A stretch of DNA of 64,000 bases, taken from Pantoea sp. CCBC3-3-1. Its GTDB lineage: Bacteria > Pseudomonadota > Gammaproteobacteria > Enterobacterales > Enterobacteriaceae. How positions within the stretch are numbered: position 1 is the stretch's first letter; each line of letters starts with the position of its first letter. A program made the position numbers and the translations under genes. Under the pieces are notes generated by a model. That model saw only the letters and a program-made list of their open reading frames with translations, was not told the origin of the DNA and made no database searches. The stretch spans positions 32,305-96,304 of the forward strand of contig NZ_CP034366.1 in NCBI RefSeq assembly GCF_007981265.1. The letters are read 5' to 3'. This document shows positions 8,080 to 16,538 of the stretch, piece after piece.

Positions 8080-9198
8080 TCATAAGTTCAACGATACAAG
8101 ACGATGACAGGCTGTATCCAGCGCTTCATCGGTAACTGCAAAAGAAAATCTCATCCAAGCGCCGTCATACTGTGAAAAAAAATTCTGAAGTGGTAACGGC
8201 GTGACACGGATTTCAGAGGTAAGGAACAGTGATTTTTCAAAGGCCCCTTGGCCTGGAATATTTTCGTGAGATGCCATGATGAAATGCCCGCCATCTGGTT
8301 TGATAACATTAAAGCCTGCTATCCGCATAGCATCTGTCAACTTCAGTGCGCGGGCATGATACTTGCGCCTGTTTTTTTCAACAGGGGCACCATTAAGCAA
8401 CCTGATAATGTTTATAGCCGCGTTCTGCAGAAGCGCTGGCTGACAATTTGACATATGAATATGGGCTTTTTTAGCAAGGGATAAGGCCTTCGTCTCACCT
8501 GTCAACCACCCTATACGTGCCCCTGTTGCAGCAAAACTTTTAGAAACAGAGCCCGCAATCAGTATTCTGCTGTTTTTGAAGATACGGTAGGGAGATGTTA
8601 TAGTTGTAAAATTAAAATCCCGATAAACGTCATCAAGAACAACTGCGCAGGCGGTGGTAGACTGGAGTGATGACAGGCGTTTCCAATCTTCATCGCTGAA
8701 GACATAACCTGTTGGGTTGTGGGGGGTGTTAATCAGTAAAACTGAGTCAGAGGATACTTTACGTCGAACCTCATCCCAGTCTGGCCTAACAAATGAGGAG
8801 GACATATGCATTGCAACGGTGTTGAAAGAAAGCCCGGCCATATGCGCCATGCCAGGATAGTATGAATAAAAAGGTTCAAAGCATATCACGTTTTTATATC
8901 CCATCCATTTAAAAGCATGTAGAGAGCATAATATAGATTCCGTGCAACCTGACGTTATCACAGTTTCATCAAAACATTCTTTATAAATGGAATAATTAAC
9001 AGCATGTCTGAGTTCGTGTATTCCTTCGGTTCGGGTATATTGCAAAGTCTGGTTTAGTGAATCCGTTATCTGTGCTTTCCAGAAATCATCAAAAGTGTTT
9101 TCAGGTATACCCTGCGAAAGGTTCACGGATCCTTTTTCAAGGGCTAGGTTGGTCATTTGTTGGAATACATTCAAGCATGGCGAAACGTCTTCCTTCAT
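8080..9198 (-). CDS. PLP-dependent aminotransferase, class I/II
   Basis: I start at ATG 9198, which follows an AGGTGA ribosome site, rather than the longer upstream reading. Fold-type I landmarks are present: NLSQGIPE near the N-terminus, NTPHNPTGYVF, VVLDDVYRDF, and SVSKSFAATGARIGW with the Schiff-base lysine. It ends with the usual RFSFAV block that carries the carboxylate-binding Arg. The closest recalled subgroup is kynurenine/methionine (YbdL-like) transaminases. It would interconvert an alpha-amino and an alpha-keto acid. It lies 7 bp upstream of the FAD gene in the same operon. Confidence 0.87.
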   Translation of the reverse strand: MKEDVSPCLNVFQQMTNLALEKGSVNLSQGIPENTFDDFWKAQITDSLNQTLQYTRTEGIHELRHAVNYSIYKECFDETVITSGCTESILCSLHAFKWMGYKNVICFEPFYSYYPGMAHMAGLSFNTVAMHMSSSFVRPDWDEVRRKVSSDSVLLINTPHNPTGYVFSDEDWKRLSSLQSTTACAVVLDDVYRDFNFTTITSPYRIFKNSRILIAGSVSKSFAATGARIGWLTGETKALSLAKKAHIHMSNCQPALLQNAAINIIRLLNGAPVEKNRRKYHARALKLTDAMRIAGFNVIKPDGGHFIMASHENIPGQGAFEKSLFLTSEIRVTPLPLQNFFSQYDGAWMRFSFAVTDEALDTACHRLVSLNL

Positions 9199-9252
9199 AT
9201 TATCACCTATTAAAGGCCGGCACATTTCTATGCCGACTTTTTCGAAGTTACA

Positions 9253-9957
9253 TTAGGCTGCTTTTTTTATGGCAAGGTTATTCAAACCCTGCCAGAAATT
9301 ATTCAGAGAAAATAGAACCTGCTTGGCCCCTTCAAGTATTTCTGACTTTGATTTTTCATCAGTAGCAGCGGCAAGCATAGCATCCTGTATCCAGTCGACA
9401 TGGTTACACTCAATGAGAATATGAAGATAAAAATAGTTATAGTCCTCATGCACCCATCCTTTATAAAGCCTAAATCCTTCATAAAGATTAGCAATCATTG
9501 GAAAACCAAACTCCTCAATAACGTAATGCGCACCAAGGGAAAAGGTTGGTGACTCTTGGAGGAAGAGACGCCTCAAATCGGTTACGAGATTCTCAGCCTC
9601 CTGCATATGAGTGATTTTATTATAATCGTCAAGTTTAACACCAATACCCGCGAGTGCTTTCTCGAACATGATAAAATGCGCATCGCCTTTTCCGTCGCCT
9701 AGCTCTGAGACCACAGTTCTGCAAATTTTAAGACGAATAAGTTCATCATCCACCCGGGGTGCGAGGCCCGACAGAATTTGCGGGAATGTTCTGATATAGT
9801 AGTAATATTGCTGGAAGATCTCTTTTACCGTTTCCAGAGGTAGGGCTTCTTTCTGGAAAGTTTTGTAAAAGCTGTTTTCATTTATTCCGGAGTCATCAAT
9901 CATTTTGCGAATGGTAGCGACAAGATTATAACTTTCATTGATATTACTTACTGTCAT
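9253..9957 (-). CDS. Haem-oxygenase-like diiron oxidase (HDO/TenA-like fold)
   Basis: The 234-residue all-alpha protein has the ligand pattern of haem-oxygenase-like diiron oxidases (CADD, UndA, BesC, SznF). E85 and H94 lie in SELGDGKGDAHF and E148/E149 in YVIEEFGF. H179-x3-E183-x2-H186 lies in LHILIECNH. The last block has the same spacing as the H-x3-D-x2-H of CADD, with Glu in place of Asp. Such enzymes use O2 to N-oxygenate amines or fragment amino acids and fatty acids. A clear AAGGAG ribosome site precedes it. Together with the dioxygenase and aminotransferase it suggests oxidative tailoring of an amino acid. Alternatively it could be a plain TenA-family protein, but the metal ligands argue against that. 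Confidence 0.8.
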   Translation of the reverse strand: MTVSNINESYNLVATIRKMIDDSGINENSFYKTFQKEALPLETVKEIFQQYYYYIRTFPQILSGLAPRVDDELIRLKICRTVVSELGDGKGDAHFIMFEKALAGIGVKLDDYNKITHMQEAENLVTDLRRLFLQESPTFSLGAHYVIEEFGFPMIANLYEGFRLYKGWVHEDYNYFYLHILIECNHVDWIQDAMLAAATDEKSKSEILEGAKQVLFSLNNFWQGLNNLAIKKAA

Positions 9958-9977
9958 AGCAACTCCTTATTTAAATT

Positions 9978-10907
9978 TCATTTGACTGATTTATTCATGC
10001 GAAAATTACTTATTATCAAGGTAATGCTGACCACTCCAATCATCACAGGTACCCAAGGGGAATGCCAAGGAGAAACAATATATTCTGCTCCAAGAGCAAT
10101 GGCTGGAACTAGAGGCGTGAGCATTGAAACCCGCATTGCGCCGAGTTCAAGAATCGCATGTTGAAGACAGAATATTGGTATAACAACGAACAGTAATGAG
10201 AGCGATATAAGTTTTATCAGCGATATCCAGTCTGTGGTGACTAAATTCATCAATTGATTCCTAGACAGCCAGGCTGTTACCATCAGAAGGATAATAAAAC
10301 GCGTTGTTAATATATTTACCGTCGTGGCACCTTCCCGATTTTTCAATCGCGCCGAAACATAAACATATATTCCCCCCGTCCCTCCAGCCACTGAAGCTAG
10401 AATAACCCCCTCAATGATACGCATGTCACCGGTGCTAATCGTATTCTCGGCACTGTACAATCTTACAATTACGAGGAGGAAGACAGAAATTGCAATTAGT
10501 ATGGGACCTAAGATCTGTGTGGATGATTTTTTATTAGCTATCACGCCCAGTATCATAACAATCACTGGAATCCATCCCTGATAGATGGCTGACTCAACTG
10601 AGGCTTCTATACGTTGTAACGCCATAAACATAAATAGCCAACTGGTGAGTGTTAGGACATTCAACCAAAAAACAGACAACCGATTTTTTAGTAAAAAAGC
10701 AAGGGGATTTTCATTTCTTATAATGCTCATAGCTAGGAAAACAATTTGAGCGATTAAAAGAGTGAAAAAGGTAAGCATGGCTCCACTTATTTTGGTAAAA
10801 CTCATCGAAACCCAAACTGCAGAAAGTGAAGTAAAAATACAATAAAGTGTTATTGCGACCCACCCTGCTACGCTCCGGCGTGTACTTAACGGTGCTATTA
10901 TCACCAT
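9978..10907 (-). CDS. EamA/DMT-family membrane exporter
   Basis: The product has about ten hydrophobic segments over 310 residues, the 5+5 helix layout of drug/metabolite transporters of the EamA family. I prefer ATG 10907, which follows a GGAAG site, over the longer start at 10928. It is the first gene of the six-gene operon. An exporter at the head of a small biosynthetic operon usually removes the product, giving self-protection or release to competitors. Its substrate cannot be predicted. Confidence 0.85.
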   Translation of the reverse strand: MVIIAPLSTRRSVAGWVAITLYCIFTSLSAVWVSMSFTKISGAMLTFFTLLIAQIVFLAMSIIRNENPLAFLLKNRLSVFWLNVLTLTSWLFMFMALQRIEASVESAIYQGWIPVIVMILGVIANKKSSTQILGPILIAISVFLLVIVRLYSAENTISTGDMRIIEGVILASVAGGTGGIYVYVSARLKNREGATTVNILTTRFIILLMVTAWLSRNQLMNLVTTDWISLIKLISLSLLFVVIPIFCLQHAILELGAMRVSMLTPLVPAIALGAEYIVSPWHSPWVPVMIGVVSITLIISNFRMNKSVK

Positions 10908-10928
10908 AGTGTCTTCCATACATTTCAT

Positions 10929-11754
10929 AAGTTAAATTTACGTTTTAGTAATACCTCAGCTTAAAGAAAGAAGGCAACACGTTTCATAGGCATATTTGTT
11001 ATATGGGTTTTCATGAGAGGGTGAAATAGAATATATGCACCATGATTGATCTATTAATTAACAATTATCCATAATGGTGCAGATCATTGGAGTCTCTTTA
11101 AACTATCTGACTTTTGTATGAGAATTTATTCCTGCATCCAGATAAATCTCGCAACTGATGAACGTCTAGAAAATATAATGATTCAAAGAATCGTTCATTA
11201 CTACAGGTTCCTTAGAAAAACGGTAGGTCCTTTGTATAATCAAAAATAAATTTTTACAAGACTAGATAACTGCCTGTTTAAAAACATGTATTTATAGTTA
11301 TCTTGCGTGTTTTTGCTCTCGTGCTGGTAGTTTCCTGCCGCTATTTTAGGCAATTTTTCGTCAGTGTATGAATTTATAAATATTACATTTCGCCATAGTA
11401 ACTCCCTGATCTAACCTGCCAGGCAGGTATTCAATATTCGTATAAACCTTATGAAATATTGAACCAGTAGGGTGCGTATTTTATTGTGGCCTCGTTTGCA
11501 GATGCCCTATAATGTCGCAAGCCCATGATGCATTGTCCAAGCTACTAGTCCTGACCATTTCCTCTTGATTAAGGATAGCATTGCATCGACCCGTTGAATT
11601 CACAGTACAAAACGGACATCAATATTGAACTCCAGCACTGAGAACAACCATTCGTAGGTAAATCAGTTCTGGGAAGTTGAAGGGTTATGAGTAAATATCA
11701 CTTGCTCAAAGGGATGTTTTTACTCACCACCCCGGATTATTGCATTTATTATGG
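10929..11754. other. AT-rich gene-free region upstream of the biosynthetic operon
   Basis: About 0.8 kb has no convincing ORF. It holds the promoter side of the operon. One visible element is an 8-bp inverted repeat (TGCACCAT at 11036-11043 and ATGGTGCA at 11074-11081, 30 bp apart), a possible regulator site. No complete IS end or att-like repeat was recognised. It probably includes the second boundary of the inserted cargo. Confidence 0.5.
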
Positions 11755-12303
11755 TTAACCCTTCTGTACCTTCATTCCGCGTTGCGGTTTACTGCGGCCC
11801 TTATTGGGTCCCTTTTTACGTGCTCCCGTGAACCATGATGGATAGGCGGACGGAAGCTTGTGCTGCTTGCGGTATTCTACCAGCTGCTGCCATGCGTGCT
11901 TCCGGTCATCCTGGCTGATCACTTCTACCGGTTGGCCATCAATATTACGGCGGTATCGCATCATAAAAAGGCGTGTGCGGTAAACTAGTGAGGCACAGCA
12001 GGCGCGCAGTGACGCCTGGAGCCGCTCCTCTGATACGTCCAGACCCCGGCGTACGATAGACTTCAGCATGTCGTCTTTGATGCCGCTTTTCATCGGCAGC
12101 GGGTAGTTACCAACAAACAGGGCAGGGAACAACTCCTGAACCAGGCGTCGCTGGCTGCGATTCTTTTTGCGTGTGGCAGAGGTACCCTGCGATCTGAATG
12201 AATCTTTGATCTTCTGGTGGGTAGCCTGAGGCGGGCACGAAACAGTGCGTGGCTTAAATTTCTCGTGAGGTTTCCGGTGCTGATCTGCTGCTTGCTGTGT
12301 CAT
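11755..12303 (-). CDS. ProQ/FinO-family RNA chaperone
   Basis: The 182-residue protein has the family core ELFPALFVGNYPLPMKSGIKDDM followed by RRGLDVSEERLQASLRACC. Basic, disordered-looking tails lie on both sides (C-terminal KKGPNKGRSKPQRG). Relatives bind hairpin and terminator ends of small RNAs and pair them with targets; plasmid FinO does so for FinP/traJ. It starts 14 bp after the winged-helix gene, so it shares its operon. In a phage-plasmid it may assist an antisense RNA that controls replication, conjugation-like functions or immunity (inference). Confidence 0.85.
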   Translation of the reverse strand: MTQQAADQHRKPHEKFKPRTVSCPPQATHQKIKDSFRSQGTSATRKKNRSQRRLVQELFPALFVGNYPLPMKSGIKDDMLKSIVRRGLDVSEERLQASLRACCASLVYRTRLFMMRYRRNIDGQPVEVISQDDRKHAWQQLVEYRKQHKLPSAYPSWFTGARKKGPNKGRSKPQRGMKVQKG

Positions 12304-12317
12304 GGAGATTATCCTGT

Positions 12318-13244
12318 TCAGTTTGTTTTTCTGTTTGGGAAGTGGCGCGCCAGAACGTTGGCCGGATTAAATCCGCGCGCCTTGGCTGCAGTGGTGCGTT
12401 CTGCTGCATTTTGAAGAACCTCATCGTGCAGTCGGTTAGCTTCACTGAATCGGTCGCTATTGAAACTGGTACTGGTCGTGCGGCTGGTTGCTGGTTTTCC
12501 GGAAACGAATGCATGGCGTCTGGCGGCCTTTTCGAGCCTCTGGCGTTCTGCCTGCCTCTCCTCACGCTCTCGCATTTGTTTACGTGAATAATCATTCGCC
12601 TGGGTAGTAGCCCGCTCGCTTTTAGCTGTGGTCCAGCTTTTGACCTTCTGAATGACAGAAACCTTTTCAGCGGGAGCTGAATTGTCTTTTGAATTCTTAA
12701 CGTCAAAAGATACTAATATTTCCCGAACAATCTGATCAGGGGCGGCAGGTAAATTTGATCGGGGGGTGGGCTCACCAGAAAAAATATCCCGGATGCTGTG
12801 CAGGGTGCAGGCAAAGGCAGATTTGGCCTTTTCGATAGCTTCACGAACTCGTGAATCCAGGGTTTTGCAAAGACTCATAGCTGCAGAAATGAAGTCTCGC
12901 GTGAACTGGTATTCAGTCGGCATCTGACCGCGTCCCTTGGGGGAGTTATCAAACACAAGGGTACTGGTGAGGATGCCTGCTTCTACGACTTTAACCATAT
13001 TCCGACGAATCGTTGCTTCAGTGGTACCACACAGTTCGGCCATCGTTTTGCGGGACATCGTGATTTTGTATGCGGATGTCGCTGCTGCGACTTTGCAGAC
13101 CTGAGATAGTATTACCCTGGCTGCACGCGACAGGTTGGCATTGCTTATTAACTCAATGGCTTGACGTAAACCGTAGCTGCTCAACTCACCGTTTTTCTTG
13201 AACGAAGAGCCTTTGTGCTGTATATTCATACACGAATTAAACAT
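12318..13244 (-). CDS. Winged-helix DNA-binding protein, replication-protein-like
   Basis: Starting at ATG 13244 (AGGA site six bases upstream), the product is about 308 residues. A GTG at 13292 that overlaps the upstream stop is an alternative. The first half has a helix-turn-helix arrangement (SRAARVILSQVCKVA, then SRKTMAELCGTTEATIRRNMVKVVEAGIL) as in plasmid replication or transcription regulators. The second half is a long charged coiled-coil-like tail rich in RE/ER/QR. A copy of the 14-bp motif in minus orientation lies inside the gene at 12703-12716. It is co-transcribed with the ProQ/FinO gene. Confidence 0.7.
   Translation of the reverse strand: MFNSCMNIQHKGSSFKKNGELSSYGLRQAIELISNANLSRAARVILSQVCKVAAATSAYKITMSRKTMAELCGTTEATIRRNMVKVVEAGILTSTLVFDNSPKGRGQMPTEYQFTRDFISAAMSLCKTLDSRVREAIEKAKSAFACTLHSIRDIFSGEPTPRSNLPAAPDQIVREILVSFDVKNSKDNSAPAEKVSVIQKVKSWTTAKSERATTQANDYSRKQMREREERQAERQRLEKAARRHAFVSGKPATSRTTSTSFNSDRFSEANRLHDEVLQNAAERTTAAKARGFNPANVLARHFPNRKTN
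12703..12716 (-). promoter_or_regulatory. TTAGTATC-family motif (intragenic)
   Basis: On the minus strand it reads TTAGTATCTTTTGA. It matches the first ten positions of the consensus and lies inside the winged-helix gene, so it may be a chance or secondary site. Confidence 0.4.
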
Positions 13245-13288
13245 TGTATTTCCTGTTAGGGCCGCCGCCACAGCGGCCTTTTCTTTTT

Positions 13289-13524
13289 TCACTTTCCGGG
13301 CTTCGCGATAGACCGCGTAACGCTCATAAAACCATTCTCAATATCCGTCGCGCCAATCTGTAGCCAGCGCTCATCTATTTCTAATATCTCTTCGATACTG
13401 ACGTTTTTCAGACGGTAGATGAAATTCGGCACCTGCTGTTCCATGATTTTTTCTTCGTTAATAAGGTCAATTTCGGCTTGGTTCAGTTCACGGTGTTTTT
13501 GATAATTCGGTGTTGATTTTCCAC
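13289..13524 (-). CDS. Acb2/Tad1-like hairpin-domain protein, frame disrupted
   Basis: A GTG at 13524 with an AGGA site starts the typical MENQHRIIK opening. The frame stops after 13 codons. Adding one base in a run of five As restores HRELNQAEIDLINEEK, and the ATG frame at 13443 carries on to RWLQIGATDIENGFMSVTRSIAKP. This is the pattern I associate with the Acb2/Tad1 hairpin-domain family, small phage proteins that sequester cyclic-nucleotide signals of CBASS or Thoeris defence. Either the gene is frameshifted, the sequence has a homopolymer error, or ribosomes shift at the A-run. Its stop overlaps a GTG of the winged-helix ORF. It lies first behind a motif-type promoter or operator. Confidence 0.6.
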
Positions 13525-13544
13525 TGCGATTTTCCTGAGAAGGG

Positions 13545-13566
13545 AAGGCGCCTGAAGACGCCTTGT
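13545..13566 (-). terminator. Leader hairpin upstream of the Acb2-like gene
   Basis: The arms AAGGCG and CGCCTT lie between the operator-like motif and the first gene of the minus-strand operon. It could act as an attenuator. Evidence is limited to the inverted repeat. Confidence 0.35.
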
Positions 13567-13635
13567 AGACAAAGCAGGTATCCAGTATTTACTTATGCGG
13601 GGGGAGTTTATACGCGGATCGCGGAAAGGATCAAT

Positions 13636-13649
13636 ACATAAGATACTAA
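13636..13649 (-). promoter_or_regulatory. Putative repressor operator, consensus TTAGTATCTTATGT
   Basis: A perfect copy of the 14-bp consensus on the minus strand, directly upstream of the minus-strand operon (Acb2-like, winged helix, ProQ/FinO) and directly after the terminator of the protease gene. Confidence 0.65.
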
Positions 13650-13656
13650 AAAGATC

Positions 13657-13680
13657 AGCCTGATTAATTTATCAGGCTGG
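13657..13680 (-). terminator. Intrinsic terminator of the portal-protease operon
   Basis: The minus strand shows CAGCCTGAT and ATCAGGCTG arms followed by ATCTTTTT. It ends the portal-protease transcript and abuts the next operator-like motif. Confidence 0.8.
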
Positions 13681-13690
13681 GTTTGTACAG

Positions 13691-14740
13691 CTAGTACGCA
13701 CCAAAGTTAGGCGTTTCATCACTAAATGAGATGTATGACTTTGCGTCAGGCGCCTGATGTTGCACTGCTGTCTTGTGTACTGATTCAGCCATTACATCCA
13801 TCGGGAGCGTGCTCGTATCAATGCGTGCCAGTGACTCAAACAATGCTGTGACAATCTCTACGTCAGCATCAGTCTGCATGTTGGCCAGCGCCTGGCTGTG
13901 ACTCGAATTTGTGAAAATCGGGAGTTTATCCAGCGCCGCTAATAACTTTTGTTTGCGAGCATCGGCAGCGCTTTCGTACATCACTTTCTCCGCCTTCAGT
14001 GATTCCAGCATGCTGGTGGTCTCTGCCAGTTGAGTTTCTTTGGCCAACAATTCACCAGCGGCTTCAAGGCTGGCAGTTTCCAACTGCTCAACGCGCAAGA
14101 CGCTCTCAATCATGACTTCATGATGACTCAGCTTGTCGTAGTGACTAACAATATTCGCTGCAGAGTCATTATCGAAGCCAGATCCGACGAGCGCCTCAGT
14201 CATGGCGGTAGTGCGGGATTCTGCACTTTCATGCATTGCGGCAGGGTGATCCTTACTGATGAAGTTAGGCATAGTCACATAGTCGAAGCCGTAAAACGCT
14301 TTTGGAATAGAGACCGCAGGGGAGTCACGGCCTGTTGTAACCCATGACCAGCCACCAGCGCGGGATTCCAGCATGCTCGCAACAATACGTCCCGTGGGGG
14401 TGTCAAAAATTTCTTCTGTGTGGGTTACTACACCGTTATCGTCCACGGAAAGTTCGATAGTGCGGTTCGACGGGATGTTATCCAGGACAACGGGTTTCCC
14501 CTCAACCATCACAACAGCTGTTTCCGGTAACTCCATGCTGCCAGCCAGCTGGCGTCGGGAATGGCCGTAGTAGCCATACAGTTCACCCAAACGCAGGCCT
14601 TCCTGAGTCTCCGGGTTGTTGAACATCGCTCGTACAGCTTCCAGCATGTAATTACGGTTGTTCTGTTTGCCTTTACGCACCTTGTCAAACAGGGCGAAAC
14701 GGTCGGTGTGTGTCTTCAGGATCTTACGTTCAATCGTCAT
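13691..14740 (-). CDS. Putative prohead protease / scaffold (P1 Pro-like)
   Basis: The 349-residue protein follows the portal gene by 10 bp. Its N-terminal half has GELYGYYGHSRRQLAGSMELPE and RIVASMLESRAGGWSWVT, reminiscent of phage head-maturation proteases with an N-terminal beta-rich protease domain. The C-terminal half is Glu/Ala-rich and probably coiled coil (LRVEQLETASLEAAGELLAKETQLAETT), as expected for a scaffold region. In P1 the portal (Prt) and head-processing (Pro) genes are likewise adjacent. No major capsid gene follows here, as in P1, where it is encoded elsewhere. The catalytic residues cannot be assigned with confidence. Confidence 0.65.
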   Translation of the reverse strand: MTIERKILKTHTDRFALFDKVRKGKQNNRNYMLEAVRAMFNNPETQEGLRLGELYGYYGHSRRQLAGSMELPETAVVMVEGKPVVLDNIPSNRTIELSVDDNGVVTHTEEIFDTPTGRIVASMLESRAGGWSWVTTGRDSPAVSIPKAFYGFDYVTMPNFISKDHPAAMHESAESRTTAMTEALVGSGFDNDSAANIVSHYDKLSHHEVMIESVLRVEQLETASLEAAGELLAKETQLAETTSMLESLKAEKVMYESAADARKQKLLAALDKLPIFTNSSHSQALANMQTDADVEIVTALFESLARIDTSTLPMDVMAESVHKTAVQHQAPDAKSYISFSDETPNFGAY

Positions 14741-14750
14741 ATAAACCTCA

Positions 14751-16463
14751 TTAACTCAGTGCTTTGGTGAAACTGCTTTTAACGTCTTCCGGGCTCATGG
14801 AGGCGATCAATGCCACCAGCTCGCTATCGGTCAGTTGCTCGTTGTGCTCAACGCCTTCCATCATGTTGTTGCCCTGATTGCTGGCGGCGCTCTTAATCTC
14901 TTTAACCAGTGCATTAAGGCGCTCATCCGGAATCTTCAGGATGTCGCCCATGACCAGCTGCTTAAACGTTTCTGATCCTGCCAGTCCTGCGTTGTTGCTA
15001 ATGGCATCAATGATGGTGACGAACACGCTGGCGTAGTTCACACGGCTGTCCATCGCAGCGTTTTCTTCAAGCTCAATGCTCGATGCCGTAGACGTAAATT
15101 CAACTTCATACGGGCGCTGGCCAGCCGGATAAACCTTTCCGTATTTGGTGGCCAGATGGATATCGCACATGCGGTAAATCATTTCGGTCGCCCCACCACG
15201 CAGCCAGCCGGAAATCATGCCGGCGGCGATCGAAGTGCGCAGGAATCCTCCCTCACCAAGCCCACCAGACATCTGGTCAGCAAAGCCCAGCATCGTGTAA
15301 TCCAGCCCGACGGATGCGGCCAGTTGCTTGATGTGAAACATCACGTCTTCGATCGCAGTGATATCAACCGGGATGGTCTGGGTGTCGATTTGCATCATGC
15401 CTTTGCTGTCGGCCATGATGGGAAGAACAGTGTTTGTAACAGTTGGTGCAGTGTTGTGGCCACGCGCGCGCCTTTCCATCATTTCAGCTGACCGCTTCAG
15501 CTGTTGGGAAATAGTGCGCTGGTATTCAGCTGCCCGCGCCGGATCCAGTGAGCTGGTCTGCAGGCCAATCAGGCGGTCGATTTTGCTGGCGTTGTAGCGC
15601 GTGGCTTTTACTGAACGCAGCGCATTGCGCAGGTTCGTATAAGGCTCAAAAGCCTGTTCAAAAATGCTGGTGCCGTAGTTCTGTGTTTCGACCGGCGTGC
15701 GCGTAGTCGGGTCGGATAGCAGGCTGAATTGTTCGGTACCGGTATACATCGGCATAAGGTTTCGCTTTGGCCGCCAGTTCGGCGTCCTCATTGGCACCAT
15801 TTCCCATGGTTTGGCGAACGCGAACGCCCCCTTTTCGTCCTTCAGGTAGTCGCCTGTGAAGCCCACCAGTTGTCCGCCCACCTCATACTCTTTAACAAAA
15901 TAGGGGAGGGTGTAAAAATTACACTCAAAGCCGGTGATCCCTTTTTTGGGCGTGGTGTAGGGACGGATATAGCAGACCCCAAAGATGGCCATCAGCGTTG
16001 CCCAGCCCGGCAGCTCCTGATTTATAGTCAGCCCAATGTCGTTCATTAGCTCGCTGCAGACGGTTTTTGCCACCTGGTAATCTTTATCCTCACTGTTTTT
16101 TACTGGCTTCAGTTTGAATGTCAGATTGGTTTTCTTATTGATAGCGAACGCATAGGAAATATGAATGTTCAGTGCGGCCGCAAGAGTAGGATAAGACGCC
16201 ATTTCCTCAAGGAACGGATAGCGCTCAAGGCGTGTTTCCGGAAGCGTTACCTCATCCAGAATTTCTCGACCGGCGCTTACCATCGAATCGTTTAAATCTT
16301 TTCCCGGCGCATCATTGCCCAGTAGCCCTGAGCGTGAATAAATCGCGCCATACCCGCCGCTGCCGGTTGGGCCGAGAGCCAGCGGCGTCCCTTTATTGGA
16401 ACGGCTACCAGGCAACACAGCTTCCAGCGCCTTGCGGATGTTATCTATTGGAAATTTAGGCAT
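14751..16463 (-). CDS. Portal protein (P1 Prt-like)
   Basis: From ATG 16463 the product is 570 residues, typical of myophage portals. It forms the dodecameric ring at the capsid vertex through which DNA is packaged and the tail is attached. Features consistent with a portal include PFLEEMASYPTLAAALNIHISYAF near the N-terminus, a long helix around RAAEYQRTISQQLKRSAEMMERRARG, and GGLGEGGFLRTSIAAGMISGWLRGG. The gene is divergent from darB, with about 75 bp between them. An operator-like motif lies in that space. Confidence 0.8.
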   Translation of the reverse strand: MPKFPIDNIRKALEAVLPGSRSNKGTPLALGPTGSGGYGAIYSRSGLLGNDAPGKDLNDSMVSAGREILDEVTLPETRLERYPFLEEMASYPTLAAALNIHISYAFAINKKTNLTFKLKPVKNSEDKDYQVAKTVCSELMNDIGLTINQELPGWATLMAIFGVCYIRPYTTPKKGITGFECNFYTLPYFVKEYEVGGQLVGFTGDYLKDEKGAFAFAKPWEMVPMRTPNWRPKRNLMPMYTGTEQFSLLSDPTTRTPVETQNYGTSIFEQAFEPYTNLRNALRSVKATRYNASKIDRLIGLQTSSLDPARAAEYQRTISQQLKRSAEMMERRARGHNTAPTVTNTVLPIMADSKGMMQIDTQTIPVDITAIEDVMFHIKQLAASVGLDYTMLGFADQMSGGLGEGGFLRTSIAAGMISGWLRGGATEMIYRMCDIHLATKYGKVYPAGQRPYEVEFTSTASSIELEENAAMDSRVNYASVFVTIIDAISNNAGLAGSETFKQLVMGDILKIPDERLNALVKEIKSAASNQGNNMMEGVEHNEQLTDSELVALIASMSPEDVKSSFTKALS

Positions 16464-16492
16464 CGCAAAATGCACCTTTGATAAAATATTAG

Positions 16493-16506
16493 TTAGTATC
16501 CTATGT
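16493..16506 (+). promoter_or_regulatory. Putative operator upstream of darB (TTAGTATCCTATGT)
   Basis: One mismatch to the consensus. It lies between the divergent portal and darB genes and reads towards darB. An ATG within the motif opens the longest darB reading, but the better start lies 36 bp further on. Confidence 0.65.
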
Positions 16507-16538
16507 CAATTTATCAAATGTTCACTTTGGAGGTGATA

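Noticed and set aside
9253..9957. TenA thiaminase considered as the identity of the diiron-oxidase gene
   Set aside because: The full set of Glu/His metal ligands, including H-x3-E-x2-H, and the oxidative gene context favour a diiron oxidase; no thiamin genes are nearby.
11036..11081. TGCACCAT/ATGGTGCA repeat considered as an IS end or att site
   Set aside because: Only 8-bp arms facing each other; no transposase or target duplication nearby. Kept only as a possible regulator site.
12254..12706. 150-residue ORF within the winged-helix gene in another frame
   Set aside because: Shadow frame with Arg/Pro-rich composition; the 324-codon frame has the HTH and normal composition.
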